Part shown: positions 8,801 through 17,736 of the stretch, one piece after another
How positions within the stretch are numbered: the stretch's first letter is position 1
Layout of the letters: each line of letters opens with the position of its first letter
Origin: Planctomycetota bacterium
Lineage (GTDB): Bacteria; Planctomycetota; UBA1135; GCA-002748355
DNA: 64,000 bases
Assembly (NCBI GenBank): GCA_020638795.1
Contig: JACKHW010000001.1
Coordinates: 186,001 to 250,000, forward strand
Direction of reading: 5' to 3'
Made by a program: the position numbers and the translations under genes
The notes under the pieces: model-generated
Databases searched by the model: none
Seen by the model: the letters and a program-made list of their open reading frames with translations, nothing else
Told to the model about the DNA's origin: nothing

Positions 8801-9837
8801 TCACCACGGAGCGCTCCTGGATTTCGGACGAAGTCCGTGGCGTCGATCGTCCGGTCGTCGAGCGGCTTCTCGCGGGTGAGATTCCGCCCGGCTGCGAAAT
8901 CGTCGTCGAGCGCGTGCTACGACGCGTCCTGCGCCTCCAGCTCGAGAGCGGGACGACGCTCTATGCCAAGCAGCACGGTTTCCCGTTCGTGCGGGTGCGC
9001 CTTCGGTATGCAGCCCGGCGGTCGCCGACCGAGCGTGAGCGCGCGATGCTCGACCTTGCAGCAAAGCGCGGATTGCGAGTGCCGAGGCCCCTCGCCGAGG
9101 CGACCGTTCGTGGTCCGCTCGGTCCGACGCAGGCCGTGCTCGTGACTCTCGGCATCCTCGAGGGGCGCCCGGCAACACCGGACGAGGCACTCGACGCGAT
9201 CGACCGTCTCGTCGAGGCACGGTTCTTTCATCCCGATTTGCATCCCGACAACCTGCGTATTTGCTGCGGTGAGCCCGTTTTCTTCGATTTCCAGTCCGTG
9301 CGAACCCGCGCCGCGCTGCATCCGCAGGACCGGATGCGCATGTTCGCGAAGTTCGCGGCGGGGCTCGGTCGCACCGAGGACGGTCGTATCGTCTTGCCAG
9401 ACGACCGCTTCGCGACCGCAGCCGACCGCGTGGCGATTCAAGCAGCGGTCGCGCGCCTCGACGCCGCGGGCTCTTCGGCCAGGCGTCGCCATCGACGACG
9501 AACGAGCACCAAGGTCGTGCGCGAGCGGGTCGGCGCTTGCGGCTTGCGCCTGCGATTGCGCGATATCGAGCCCTGCGAGTTTGCTTCCGCACGCTTCGGC
9601 CCGCCGTCGCTCGTGGTCGACGATCGCTTTGGCGAGACTGTCGTGGCCGTCCGCGACGATGGCTCGATCCGCCGACTCGAACAAGGGCACTCCGCCCGAC
9701 GCGGGCAGTATCGGACCCTGTTGGAGGCCTGGGCGATGGCCGACGAAAAGTCCGGATTCCTCGCCTGGGAGCGTACTGCACCTTGGCCCTGGGGCACCCA
9801 AGCCCTTTATATTCGCGACTTCGAACAGCGCGATTGA
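8797..9837 (+). CDS. LPS core kinase-like protein (WaaP/Kdo-kinase fold)
   Basis: This 346-residue protein resembles lipopolysaccharide kinases, which have a protein-kinase fold. A candidate ATP-binding lysine is K58 (LYAKQH). The catalytic loop reads FFHPDLHPDNLRI (D147, N152) and the metal-binding motif reads VFFDFQ (D164). Family members phosphorylate core heptose or Kdo, or the 3-deoxy position of lipid-linked sugars. GTG 8797 overlaps the previous TGA (GTGA junction). The frame is open far upstream, but that part is antisense to or out of frame with the preceding gene. The last 120 residues are Arg-rich and less conserved in appearance. Confidence 0.8.
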   Translation: MITTERSWISDEVRGVDRPVVERLLAGEIPPGCEIVVERVLRRVLRLQLESGTTLYAKQHGFPFVRVRLRYAARRSPTERERAMLDLAAKRGLRVPRPLAEATVRGPLGPTQAVLVTLGILEGRPATPDEALDAIDRLVEARFFHPDLHPDNLRICCGEPVFFDFQSVRTRAALHPQDRMRMFAKFAAGLGRTEDGRIVLPDDRFATAADRVAIQAAVARLDAAGSSARRRHRRRTSTKVVRERVGACGLRLRLRDIEPCEFASARFGPPSLVVDDRFGETVVAVRDDGSIRRLEQGHSARRGQYRTLLEAWAMADEKSGFLAWERTAPWPWGTQALYIRDFEQRD

Positions 9838-9905
9838 CGGCCCTGTCGGGCGGACGCGTTGTCGGGCGAAGGGACGCGCCAAGTGAAGTTCGGGAGGGAT
9901 CGTCG

Positions 9906-11093
9906 ATGAAAAAACCGCTCGAGTCGCTCGGGCCGGGTACCTCTGAAGTACCAAGGCGCGTCTTGTTCTTCGGCAAACGCAAATCGCGTTCGTGTTGTAC
10001 CGGCGCGCTCGTCGATGCGTTCCGTCATCACGGACTCGAAGTACGTTGGATCAACTGCTCGTTGATCAAGCGGTGGGTCGGTTCGTGGGGCATGAAGGCG
10101 ACCGTGCGCTTCTTGAAGAAGCGCTATCGAGCCGATTTGTGTTTCGTCTTCTTCCACGATCTTCCGCACACGTTGATGGCGGAGTTCAGTCGTGAGATGC
10201 CGACGGTCGTCTGGATCGAAGAACCGATCCGCTACATCGATTCGGCTCAGGTCGACTACGTCAGTTCTGCACGGCTCGTGTGTCTGTCGACACCGGCTCT
10301 CGTCTGGGCCTACCGTAGCCTCGGCGTTGCGAATTCGACGTTCCTCATGAGCGGCTTTTCCCCGCGCTTCCACAATCCCTCTCCCCTCGCTGCCGACGGA
10401 TCGCGTTCCTATGACCGGGACCTCGTCTACATCGGTGGTCCGGGTCACATGGGGAGTCGTCCGGAGTTCTTGGCGTGGCTCGCCAACAAGTACGACCTCG
10501 AGATCTTCGGTGTGCGCGAAAGTTGGCAACCGTACCTCCAACGATTTCCACAACTGCGCCTTTCGGGTGAGTTGCGTCCATCCGGATACGCGGATGTCTG
10601 CGCGCGCAGCAAGATCGTGATCGGTATCAACCAGACGCACGACTCGCGGCTCTACTTTTCCAATCGCGTCTTCCTGACCCTCGCGTGCAAGGGATTCCAT
10701 CTCATGCGGTACGTACCGGGGATGGAAGAAGTGTTCGAGGATGGCAAGCACCTGATGTGGTTCCACGAGCGGGAAGACTGCGAAGCGCACATCGAACGCA
10801 TGCTCGCGGACGACGCTGGGCGCGAACGCATCGCCGAGGCGGGGCACAGACTCGTCGTCGGTCAGCATCGCTACCACGATCGTGTCGCGGCGATCCTCGA
10901 CATCTTGTCGGGTCGACGCGAACTCGATTGTCCGCTCGAAGGGGTCGATGACGTGCTCGAGATCGGGACCGATGCCCGCAATGCGCCCGCGGCGATTCTC
11001 TATCCTCGTCGCCCGTCGCCGGACTTCCTCGAACTCGATCCCGAACGCGTCACCTTGCGCAACGCACGGCAGGCGGGACGGACCGGCACCTGA
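9906..11093 (+). CDS. CgeB/YkvP-like glycosyltransferase
   Basis: This 395-residue protein starts at ATG 9906, 8 nt after a strong GGGAGGG. Central and C-terminal parts match the glycosyltransferase fold seen in CgeB-type proteins (DLVYIGGPGHMGSRPEFL, IVIGINQTHDSRLYFSNRVF, GMEEVFEDGKHLMWF). The N-terminus has RKSRSCCTGALVDAF. It lies in the glycan run between the kinase and a GT4, so it probably adds a core or O-chain sugar. About 40 residues after the transferase domain (from PLEGVDDVLEIG) are unassigned. Confidence 0.75.
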   Translation: MKKPLESLGPGTSEVPRRVLFFGKRKSRSCCTGALVDAFRHHGLEVRWINCSLIKRWVGSWGMKATVRFLKKRYRADLCFVFFHDLPHTLMAEFSREMPTVVWIEEPIRYIDSAQVDYVSSARLVCLSTPALVWAYRSLGVANSTFLMSGFSPRFHNPSPLAADGSRSYDRDLVYIGGPGHMGSRPEFLAWLANKYDLEIFGVRESWQPYLQRFPQLRLSGELRPSGYADVCARSKIVIGINQTHDSRLYFSNRVFLTLACKGFHLMRYVPGMEEVFEDGKHLMWFHEREDCEAHIERMLADDAGRERIAEAGHRLVVGQHRYHDRVAAILDILSGRRELDCPLEGVDDVLEIGTDARNAPAAILYPRRPSPDFLELDPERVTLRNARQAGRTGT

Positions 11094-11108
11094 TCCAGTC
11101 TGCCGTCG

Positions 11109-12290
11109 GTGCGCATCCTGCACGTGCTGTCCGAGCGTGGCTATTCGGGTGGCGAAGAACAACTCGCTCGATTGCTCGAGCACCTCGTCGTAGCGGGACA
11201 CGATTCCGTCCTCGTGTTGAATCCCGGTGCGCGATTCGAAGCCACGTGCAAGGATCTGGGGCTGCCCGTCCATCGCGTTCGGATGCGCAACGATGCGGAC
11301 GTGATCGCGATCGCGCGTTTGCGCAAGATGTTCAAGGTCCTGCGTCCTGATCTGATCCACTTCGCGTGCTCGCGTGGCCACAAGCTAGGCGCGTTCGCAG
11401 CAAGGCTGACGAAGAGCGCCCCGCCCACGGTCGTCACGCGGCGCATGGACTACCCGCTCGGAAGGGGTCGCTTTCGACGATGGCTGTACGGCACAGCCGT
11501 CGATGGCGTTGTCGCGGTTTCGGAGGGAGTGCGGCGCGAAGTCCTCGCGATCGGGGTGCCGGAGTCGCACGTTCGTTGCATTCACGACGGGGTCGATTTC
11601 GAACGTTTTGCCGGGCTGCAGCGATCGCCGCTACGGCAACGGACGAGACAGGAACTCGGTTGCGGAGTTCAATGTCCGGACGAGACCACCGTCATCGGAT
11701 TGACCACGGCTTCCTTGCACCGGCGAAAAGGGCAGGACGTGTTGCTCGATGCTCTCGGTCAGCTCGGTCAGGCGACCGATGCCTTCCCCGGGTTGCGCCT
11801 CGTCTGGCTCTTTGCGGGTGATGGACCCGAGCGCGCAACGCTCGAAGCGCGGGCAACGACGCTCGGGCTGTGCCGGCTCGAAGACGAGGAGCCGCGGGTA
11901 TCCGTGCGTTTTCTCGGATCGGTGCGCCCCGTCGATCCGCTCCTGGCCGCTGCCGATCTGTTCTGTCTGCCGTCCCGCAAAGAAGGTTTGGGCGTTGCGC
12001 TACTCGAAGCGATGGCTGCTGGCATCGCGGTCATCGGAAGCGCGGTGGGCGGCATGCTCGAGGTCATCGAGCACGAGCGAAGCGGCCTGCTCGTCCCGGT
12101 CGAAGACGCCCATGGCATCGCGCGATCGATCGCGAGTCTTCTGTCCGCGGACGAACGACGCAAAATCGGGGACGCAGCACGGGATCGCGTGTGTGCTGAA
12201 TTCACGATCGAGCGAATGTGCAGGGCGACCGAGGCCTACTACCGCGAACTCATCGCGCGTGTGCAGGCGTCGCGCGCAGAGTGCCGATGA
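11109..12290 (+). CDS. GT4-family glycosyltransferase
   Basis: This 393-residue GT-B enzyme starts with GTG: VRILHVLSERGYSGGEEQLARLL. It contains the canonical GT4 donor motif RKEGLGVALLEAMAAGIAVIGS with the E-x7-E arrangement, and a central TTASLHRRKGQDVLLDAL linker typical of the family. It probably acts on a lipid-linked or LPS acceptor. It lies 15 nt after the CgeB-like gene and 31 nt before the heptosyltransferase. Confidence 0.87.
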   Translation: MRILHVLSERGYSGGEEQLARLLEHLVVAGHDSVLVLNPGARFEATCKDLGLPVHRVRMRNDADVIAIARLRKMFKVLRPDLIHFACSRGHKLGAFAARLTKSAPPTVVTRRMDYPLGRGRFRRWLYGTAVDGVVAVSEGVRREVLAIGVPESHVRCIHDGVDFERFAGLQRSPLRQRTRQELGCGVQCPDETTVIGLTTASLHRRKGQDVLLDALGQLGQATDAFPGLRLVWLFAGDGPERATLEARATTLGLCRLEDEEPRVSVRFLGSVRPVDPLLAAADLFCLPSRKEGLGVALLEAMAAGIAVIGSAVGGMLEVIEHERSGLLVPVEDAHGIARSIASLLSADERRKIGDAARDRVCAEFTIERMCRATEAYYRELIARVQASRAECR

Positions 12291-12321
12291 GGAACAGGAC
12301 CGATCTGCTACCTTGGCCTCG

Positions 12322-13494
12322 ATGGACGACGAACGGCACTTTCTCTCCGAATTGAAGCGCGATTGCCGCCACTTTCGCAGCGAACGACCGTGTCGCCCTC
12401 ACAAGCACCGTGGTGTCGTTTGTGCCTCGTGCGACGTCTATGACCCGATTCGCGAGCGCATCACGATCGTCAAACTCGCGGCGACGGGAGACGTGCTACG
12501 CACGACCGCGTTCTTGCCAGGGCTGCGGCGCAAGTATCCCGGTGCGTGGATTCGGTGGTTGACGGTTGGTGGTGCGGCGCCGCTCTTCGCAGGCAACCCG
12601 TACGTCGACGAACTCGTCGTCGGCGATGGCATCCACCTTCCGGCACGGCTGGCCATCCTGCCTCAGGATCTCGTTCTGTGCCCGGATGCGGATGCGCAGA
12701 CCGCGTCGCTCGCTGCATCGATACCACTGCGTGACGACGGTCGACGCGTCGGATTCGGCATCGACGGGGATGGAAACGTCGTTCCGCTGTCCGAAGCGGC
12801 TGCACACTGGTTCGCGCTCGGTCTGTCCGACGCGTTCAAGCGTGCGAATCGTGAGACGTACCAAAACCTCGTAGGCGCGGTACTCGAACTCGAGGCCCCG
12901 ATCGAAGACCGACCCGTGCTCGTTCTCGACGACCGAGAAGTGGCGAATGCGAAGTCGTGGCTCGACGCGGCGCGAGGAGGTTCGCGCGGCGCAACGTCGT
13001 CGCTCGTCGGTCTCGTCACGGGCGCCGGGCGTCGTTGGCCTCGCAAGCAATGGACACTCGAGGGCCAGATTGCGCTCGCCAAGGACCAACTCGCGAAAGG
13101 GCGTACGGTCGTTCTCTACGGAGGACCCGAGGAATCCGAACGACACGATGCACTGCGAGCGGCCCTCCCGAACGGTGCGATTCTCGATGCAGGCACCTCG
13201 AACTCGCTACGCAACTTTGCCGCAAGACTCTCGCTCGCCGACATCGTCGTCACCGGAGACACTATGGCGCTGCATATGGCTACGGCGTTCGGTCAGCCGG
13301 TCGTGGCACTCTTCGGACCGACGAGTTCGTTCGAGATCGAACTCTACGGCAGTGGGGCAAAGGTCTTCGCCGAAGAGCTCGACTGCCTTTGCTGTTATGC
13401 GATGTGCGATCGCACGCCGTCGTGCATGGACCTCATCACGGTCGAACGCGTGATCGAATCCGTCGACGCTCTGCTGACCGCCACGTCGGTCTGA
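12322..13494 (+). CDS. ADP-heptose:LPS heptosyltransferase-like (GT9)
   Basis: This 390-residue protein transfers heptose (or a related sugar) to LPS inner core. The N-terminal GT9 strand reads ITIVKLAATGDVLRTTAFLPGLR. The C-terminal donor site reads GDTMALHMATAFGQPVVALFGPT. Two Cys clusters stand out: an N-terminal C-x8-C-x9-C-x2-C run between CRHFRSERPC and CASC, and CLCCYAMCDRTPSCM near the C-terminus. These may bind a metal; related GT9 proteins with such an N-terminus are known to me, but no role is established here. A GmhA-like heptose isomerase is encoded at 36.7 kb. Confidence 0.85.
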   Translation: MDDERHFLSELKRDCRHFRSERPCRPHKHRGVVCASCDVYDPIRERITIVKLAATGDVLRTTAFLPGLRRKYPGAWIRWLTVGGAAPLFAGNPYVDELVVGDGIHLPARLAILPQDLVLCPDADAQTASLAASIPLRDDGRRVGFGIDGDGNVVPLSEAAAHWFALGLSDAFKRANRETYQNLVGAVLELEAPIEDRPVLVLDDREVANAKSWLDAARGGSRGATSSLVGLVTGAGRRWPRKQWTLEGQIALAKDQLAKGRTVVLYGGPEESERHDALRAALPNGAILDAGTSNSLRNFAARLSLADIVVTGDTMALHMATAFGQPVVALFGPTSSFEIELYGSGAKVFAEELDCLCCYAMCDRTPSCMDLITVERVIESVDALLTATSV

Positions 13495-13514
13495 CGACGC
13501 TTCGGGCGCGTCGT
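13494..13514 (+). terminator. Hairpin between convergent genes
   Basis: Arms ACGACGC/GCGTCGT with a 7-nt TTCGGGC loop sit in the 28-bp gap between the heptosyltransferase stop and the end of the opposite-strand gene. It would work in both directions but lacks T-runs. Confidence 0.4.
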
Positions 13515-13522
13515 GCGCAGCG

Positions 13523-13960
13523 TCACTTCGCTTCGCTGATCTCGCGGATGACGTAGCCGCCGTCCTTCTCTTCGAGATCGAGCTTGACGCTCTTGCCGAC
13601 GAGTGAGTCGAGCGTCAGGGTCTCCGTCGCGAGCATCGGGAGTTCGATGTCCTTCCCTTCGGCCTGAACCGTGATCGTGTTGTGCTCGGCATCGACGCTG
13701 ACGACCTTGCCCTCGAGCGTGCTGTTGCCGTTGTCCTTCTTGACGAGTCCCTTGACCTTGTCGGCAGCCGCCTTCGCGAGGCTCTTGACCTTGTCGGTCG
13801 CCTTGCTCCAGTCGCCCTTGAGCTTCTCTTTGTTGAACGTGATCGAGAACCCGGCCTTCTCGCCGGCCTTGGACGTGTTGGCCGTGAACCAGCCTTGCCA
13901 GAAGCCGACGCCGACGAAGAGCACGGCGAGCACGAGAATGACGGTCAGAAAACGCTTCAT
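13523..13960 (-). CDS. Small membrane-anchored extracytoplasmic protein
   Basis: This 145-residue protein has an N-terminal membrane segment or signal anchor (MKRFLTVILVLAVLFVGVGF), a Lys/Ala-rich helical stretch (KVKSLAKAAADKVKGLVKK), and a C-terminal region of about 65 residues. That region has alternating hydrophobic residues (TLEGKVVSVDAEHNTITVQA) suggesting a small beta-barrel. ATG 13960 follows a GGAG. No family is recognised. It is divergent from the beta-propeller gene with about 280 bp between. Confidence 0.75.
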   Translation of the reverse strand: MKRFLTVILVLAVLFVGVGFWQGWFTANTSKAGEKAGFSITFNKEKLKGDWSKATDKVKSLAKAAADKVKGLVKKDNGNSTLEGKVVSVDAEHNTITVQAEGKDIELPMLATETLTLDSLVGKSVKLDLEEKDGGYVIREISEAK

Positions 13961-14242
13961 GAATGGAATCTCCAGGTGGGGTCTTGGCGAGGAATCGAGC
14001 CGGAGATTCATACCACAGACCCGTGGACTTGCCACAGTTTCGGGGGGACCGGGCGAGCGGCTCGATCGCGACCGTGTGGGTGTTACGAGTCGCATTGTCG
14101 CAGCAATCGCACTTGCCTCGGAACTCGCGCTCGGATCGTGTGATCGTGAGCCGGAGTCCTGTCGCCGAGCGTTGCGGGGATTGTGCTACCGCCACGCCAT
14201 CAGGAGGATGGGACAAACGTCTCTCGTTCTCGGTTCTTCATC

Positions 14243-15682
14243 ATGCGTCGCTTCGCCAGCTTCTTGGCTCTCTGCATCGTTGCACTCCCTGCCATCGGTC
14301 TTGCGCAAGGTGGTTCGAGATCCGCAGGTCTCTATGGTCGCGGGATCCCGGGAACGGGCGGGTTCGTGCCAGAAGTGTGGATTGACGGTCATCCGAGCCT
14401 GAACAACGCACAATTCAAGATCACGTTGGAACGCGGAGTCGGGGGAGCGAACGCGTTGCTCTTCTTGTCGGCGGCATCGGCGGACATCCCGTTCTTCAAC
14501 TTTCGACTACTCGTCGACCCCCTGACTTCGTTCGGACCGTTCGTCACGACGCTCGGTGGTGGGGTCGGCGTGGGCGGTGCCGGCAACGGCAACCTGACTC
14601 TGCCGGTTCCGAACGATAGTGGGCTTCTCGGCGCGTCGTTGTTCTTTCAATGGCTCGTCATTGATAGTGCTTCGACGAGTGGACTCGTCGCATCGAACGG
14701 ATTGCGAGCGACACTCTCTAGCGGACCTTTGGTCTTCGCAGGAGGGACATCGCTGGTCGAATTCGTGCCGGGAAGCGGATCGACGACGATGGGACCATCG
14801 GCGAACAACGTCGTCGACATGCATTTCGATCGAACAGGTACGTTGGCTCTGGTGGCAGCAGCGAACGCGGTCGTGATCTACGACATGACCTCCAAGCCTC
14901 GCAGAGTCCTCGCGAGCGTCACGACGGCCAGTACTGTCAACTGTCTGGCAATTCATCCGAACCAAGCACGTGCGTACGTCGTCCTTCCTCATCGCACGTC
15001 GCCGAAGATCGAGATTCTCGATACCCAACGCTCTTCGGCAACGTTCGGTACGTTGATCGGTTCGGTCGGCATGTTGCCGTCGAGTGGCTTGGGAGACATG
15101 GAGGGTTGCTCGATTTCCGACGATGGCCGCAGATTGGCGGTAGCCGTGATGGGCTTGATCGGCAACAAAGGAGTCTTGGTCATCGATGTCGAACCCGGAT
15201 CGTCGACTCGCGATCAGTACCTCAAGGCGATTCCGGTGACGATCGGTTCGTTCGTGACTGACGTCGCGTTGTCTGCGGACGGGACGACTGCTTACGTGTG
15301 TTCGGGAAATCTCGGGCCAGGCAGTCTCGTCGGGATGATCGACCTGACCACCGGACAATTGAAGAACATGGCGTCTGCCGGTGATTTTTCGGTCGACATC
15401 GACATCGATCCGCGCGGACGGTTTCTCGTCGTGGCGAATCCGAATTCCAAGAACCTGACGCACGTCGATCTTCGTGCGGGTAGCAACTTCTTCGTGGCAA
15501 GTCCCTTCCCTGTAACCAACTCACGCTTCTTCTCCGTCGCCCTGACGCCAGACGGATCACAAGCGATTGCTGTTGGCAATGGATCGTCGACAGCCGATAT
15601 CTACGCATTCGATACGGCGAGCCTGCGTGTCGTGTGGAGCGTCACCAACACCATGTCTGCAGCGGCCATCGCAGTAAGGTAG
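14243..15682 (+). CDS. Exported YVTN-type beta-propeller protein with an N-terminal secreted-protein module
   Basis: This 479-residue protein has a signal peptide (MRRFASFLALCIVALPAIGL, then AQGG). Residues about 30-158 form a Gly-rich beta module with NLTLPVPNDSGLLGA and VASNGLRATL. The same pattern closes two other secreted proteins in this window. Residues about 180-479 look like a seven-bladed YVTN/lactonase-type propeller (IYDMTSKPRRVLA, GRRLAVAVMGLIGN, DVALSADGTTAYVCSGN, VALTPDGSQAIAVGNG). It is likely secreted or surface located; ligand or enzymatic role unknown. The start follows weak ribosome-binding purines. No operon partner on this strand. Confidence 0.82.
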   Translation: MRRFASFLALCIVALPAIGLAQGGSRSAGLYGRGIPGTGGFVPEVWIDGHPSLNNAQFKITLERGVGGANALLFLSAASADIPFFNFRLLVDPLTSFGPFVTTLGGGVGVGGAGNGNLTLPVPNDSGLLGASLFFQWLVIDSASTSGLVASNGLRATLSSGPLVFAGGTSLVEFVPGSGSTTMGPSANNVVDMHFDRTGTLALVAAANAVVIYDMTSKPRRVLASVTTASTVNCLAIHPNQARAYVVLPHRTSPKIEILDTQRSSATFGTLIGSVGMLPSSGLGDMEGCSISDDGRRLAVAVMGLIGNKGVLVIDVEPGSSTRDQYLKAIPVTIGSFVTDVALSADGTTAYVCSGNLGPGSLVGMIDLTTGQLKNMASAGDFSVDIDIDPRGRFLVVANPNSKNLTHVDLRAGSNFFVASPFPVTNSRFFSVALTPDGSQAIAVGNGSSTADIYAFDTASLRVVWSVTNTMSAAAIAVR

Positions 15683-15724
15683 GGCCATCGCCCGAACTGA
15701 TGGAGTTCGGAGAGTTCTTGCGCA

Positions 15725-15742
15725 ATCGCGGTTTTGCGATTG
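15725..15742 (+). terminator. Hairpin after the propeller gene
   Basis: Arms AATCGC/GCGATT (with an outer C-G pair) enclose GGTTTT, about 40 nt after the propeller stop. Convergent with the cytochrome b gene. No T-run follows. Confidence 0.35.
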
Positions 15743-15772
15743 GAAAGCAGTTGGTCACGCACTCGGCGCGTG

Positions 15773-15796
15773 CCCGACTTTTTCAACGCGCTGCTA
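15773..15796 (-). repeat. TAGCAGCGCGTTGAAAAA motif at a stop codon
   Basis: Read on the - strand, the TAG stop of the cytochrome b gene starts the motif TAGCAGCGCGTTGAAAAA, followed by GTCGGGCACGCGCCGAG. A near-identical copy starts at the stop codon of an unrelated gene at 61.2 kb. The motif resembles terminal sequences of some insertion elements, though no transposase is adjacent. Confidence 0.5.
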
Positions 15797-17134
15797 GTCC
15801 TTGGACCGCAGCGACTCGACGTACTTGCCGACGGCGACGCGCTGCGATTCGCTGAGGTGCGGATACGCCGGCATTTCCTCGGGTGGTTCGAGGAGCAACT
15901 CCGCGAGATCCTCAGGGTCGTACTCGATGTCCTGCATCGGTGGAGCGTCCTTGTCTTCATGACCGTAGGCAATTCCGTCGGGCGCGTTCCACTCGTGGCA
16001 CGAGAAGCAGCCCTCCTTGCGCGTCAGGTCGTAGCCGAGGCGCATCTCGGCAGTTGCGTGCAACGGATGTGCAGGCGTCTTGTAGTGCGTGGGCTTGTCC
16101 TGGCTGCCCTTCCAAGTCAGGGTGCCGATCGTCACGAGGAAGAGCGCTCCCGCAATCAAGCAGATCGGGCGTTTGCGAAGTCGGCGCTCCGGGTTGCGAT
16201 CGAAGAACGGCAACAGCACGAGTACGACGAGGAGCGCATTGGGTAGCCAGAACGCGCCAATCGCTTCGGTGCCGCCTTTGAAGAACTTGAGCAACTCGAA
16301 CGGGCCGAAGAAGTACCACTCGGGCCGCGGTTGGTAATTGGAGTCAGCAGGGTCCGCGATCGCTTCGAGTTCTGCCGGCCACCGATCGGCGATGACGAAG
16401 CACGCCGCGATGGCGAGCATGCCGAGGAAGGCCTTCGACCAAGTCGTCCGCGAGGGAAACGGTCCTTGGAGCGTCGCGCGTTCGTCGACGCGTAGCCCGA
16501 TGGGAGACATTCCGTGGCGACGCATGACGCGTCCGCGCATCACGACGACGAGTCCGATCAGGAGCGGAACGACCATCGTGTGCAGCGTGAAGAAGCGCCC
16601 GAGCGACATCGAACCGAGCTCGGAGCCACCTTGGAGGATGTCGCGAATGCGCGGACCGAGTTCGGGAGCACTCGCGAGGATGCCGAGGCGCACCTTGGTG
16701 GCGAACCATGCGTTCTGGTCCCACGGCAGCAGATATCCCGTGAAGGCGCCGCCGACGATCAGAGCGAAGAGCGCGATGCCGAAGATCCACGCGAACTCAC
16801 GCGGCCGCTTGTAGAGGCCGAGGAAGAACCAGACGCAGAGATCGAGGAACGCGAGCACGACGAGGACCGACGTGCCCTGGTAGTGGAGCGCGCGCATGAG
16901 TGCGCCGCCCGTCACGTCCCGTTCGAGAACTCGGATCGAGTCGTACGCGTGGTCCGCGGACGGTACGTAGTGGAACGAGAGTCCGATCCCCGTGACGATC
17001 ACGAGCGCGAGCACGCACAGCGTGGCGAAGCCGAGCCCTTGCAAGAAACTCGCTTGGCGTGGAGGTCGCGACGTGCCGCCGAGTTCGCGTAACCACGAGA
17101 AGAGCCCCAGTCGGTGTTCGAGAAATGCGAGCAT
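15794..17134 (-). CDS. Cytochrome b of a bc-type complex, fused to a C-terminal cytochrome c
   Basis: This 446-residue membrane protein of the quinol:cytochrome c reductase oxidises quinol and passes electrons to the Rieske centre. The N-terminal part is a four-helix cytochrome b (GIGLSFHYVP, GGALMRALHYQG, FTGYLLPWDQNAWFA, FFTLHTMVVPLL with haem histidines). A subunit IV-like part follows (NYQPRPEWYFFGPFELLKF, a PEWY quinol-site motif). The last about 90 residues carry a haem c site, CFSCHEW, with a candidate distal Met in PPEEMPAYPHL. No separate cytochrome c1 gene is adjacent, so this tail may take that role. It starts 1 nt after the Rieske gene stops. Confidence 0.9.
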   Translation of the reverse strand: MLAFLEHRLGLFSWLRELGGTSRPPRQASFLQGLGFATLCVLALVIVTGIGLSFHYVPSADHAYDSIRVLERDVTGGALMRALHYQGTSVLVVLAFLDLCVWFFLGLYKRPREFAWIFGIALFALIVGGAFTGYLLPWDQNAWFATKVRLGILASAPELGPRIRDILQGGSELGSMSLGRFFTLHTMVVPLLIGLVVVMRGRVMRRHGMSPIGLRVDERATLQGPFPSRTTWSKAFLGMLAIAACFVIADRWPAELEAIADPADSNYQPRPEWYFFGPFELLKFFKGGTEAIGAFWLPNALLVVLVLLPFFDRNPERRLRKRPICLIAGALFLVTIGTLTWKGSQDKPTHYKTPAHPLHATAEMRLGYDLTRKEGCFSCHEWNAPDGIAYGHEDKDAPPMQDIEYDPEDLAELLLEPPEEMPAYPHLSESQRVAVGKYVESLRSKD

Positions 17135-17135
17135 C

Positions 17136-17612
17136 TCAGACCTCGATCAGGACGTTGTCGTCGTCACCGTTCGTACGGACGTCGAAGCGGCGTAGGGGAT
17201 TCTGCGGCGGTCCGCCCGTTGGTTTGCCGTCGAGATCGAAGAATCCCTCGTGGCATGGACACACGAACGACTTCTTGTCCCCGCTCCACGAAACGTTGCA
17301 TCCCGCGTGCGTGCATTCGGCACTGAGCGCGAGCACGTCATCACCCGTTCGTCGCAAGAAAACGAGGCGTTCGACCTCGAGTCGGTACGGACCCTGGATG
17401 TCCTCGTAGCGCAGACGGTAGGAGACCGGTTCGTCCTCCGGGATCTCGCGCAGAGGGAGTGCGGGTCGCGGCTTCTTTCCCGAACCCTCGCCCGGAAGCA
17501 GCGTGCGCGCGACGGCGACGATCGGTGCGACGAACGGGATCGACAGCACGCCCGTTGCCATGAGGCGCAAGAAACCGCGACGCTCGTGCGTCGGTTGCGA
17601 ATCGGAAACCAT
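17136..17612 (-). CDS. Rieske iron-sulfur protein of the bc complex
   Basis: This 158-residue protein has a twin-arginine-type N-terminus (ERRGFLRLMA) and a hydrophobic anchor, then a Rieske domain. The [2Fe-2S] ligands are visible: C100-T-H102 and C105 in CTHAGC, and C118-P-C120-H121 in CPCHEG. It accepts electrons from quinol at the cytochrome b site. ATG 17612 follows GAGG closely; a TTG lies three codons upstream. It is first in a two-gene operon with cytochrome b/c. A histidine kinase is divergent with a 124-bp gap, so the kinase might sense respiratory state (inference). Confidence 0.92.
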   Translation of the reverse strand: MVSDSQPTHERRGFLRLMATGVLSIPFVAPIVAVARTLLPGEGSGKKPRPALPLREIPEDEPVSYRLRYEDIQGPYRLEVERLVFLRRTGDDVLALSAECTHAGCNVSWSGDKKSFVCPCHEGFFDLDGKPTGGPPQNPLRRFDVRTNGDDDNVLIEV

Positions 17613-17736
17613 GAGCCTCAACGGATTGGACGCTTGAGATACGGGAACGGTAACGCGACGTCAGTATCAAAGCACGTGCCGCCCTCGACATGGATTTGAC
17701 AACAGATGCCGGGAGCACGGACTCGCGTGGGCTAGC

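Noticed and set aside
9807..11381. 524-codon - strand frame opposite the glycan genes
   Set aside because: Antisense to the CgeB-like and GT4 genes, with no recognisable domain.
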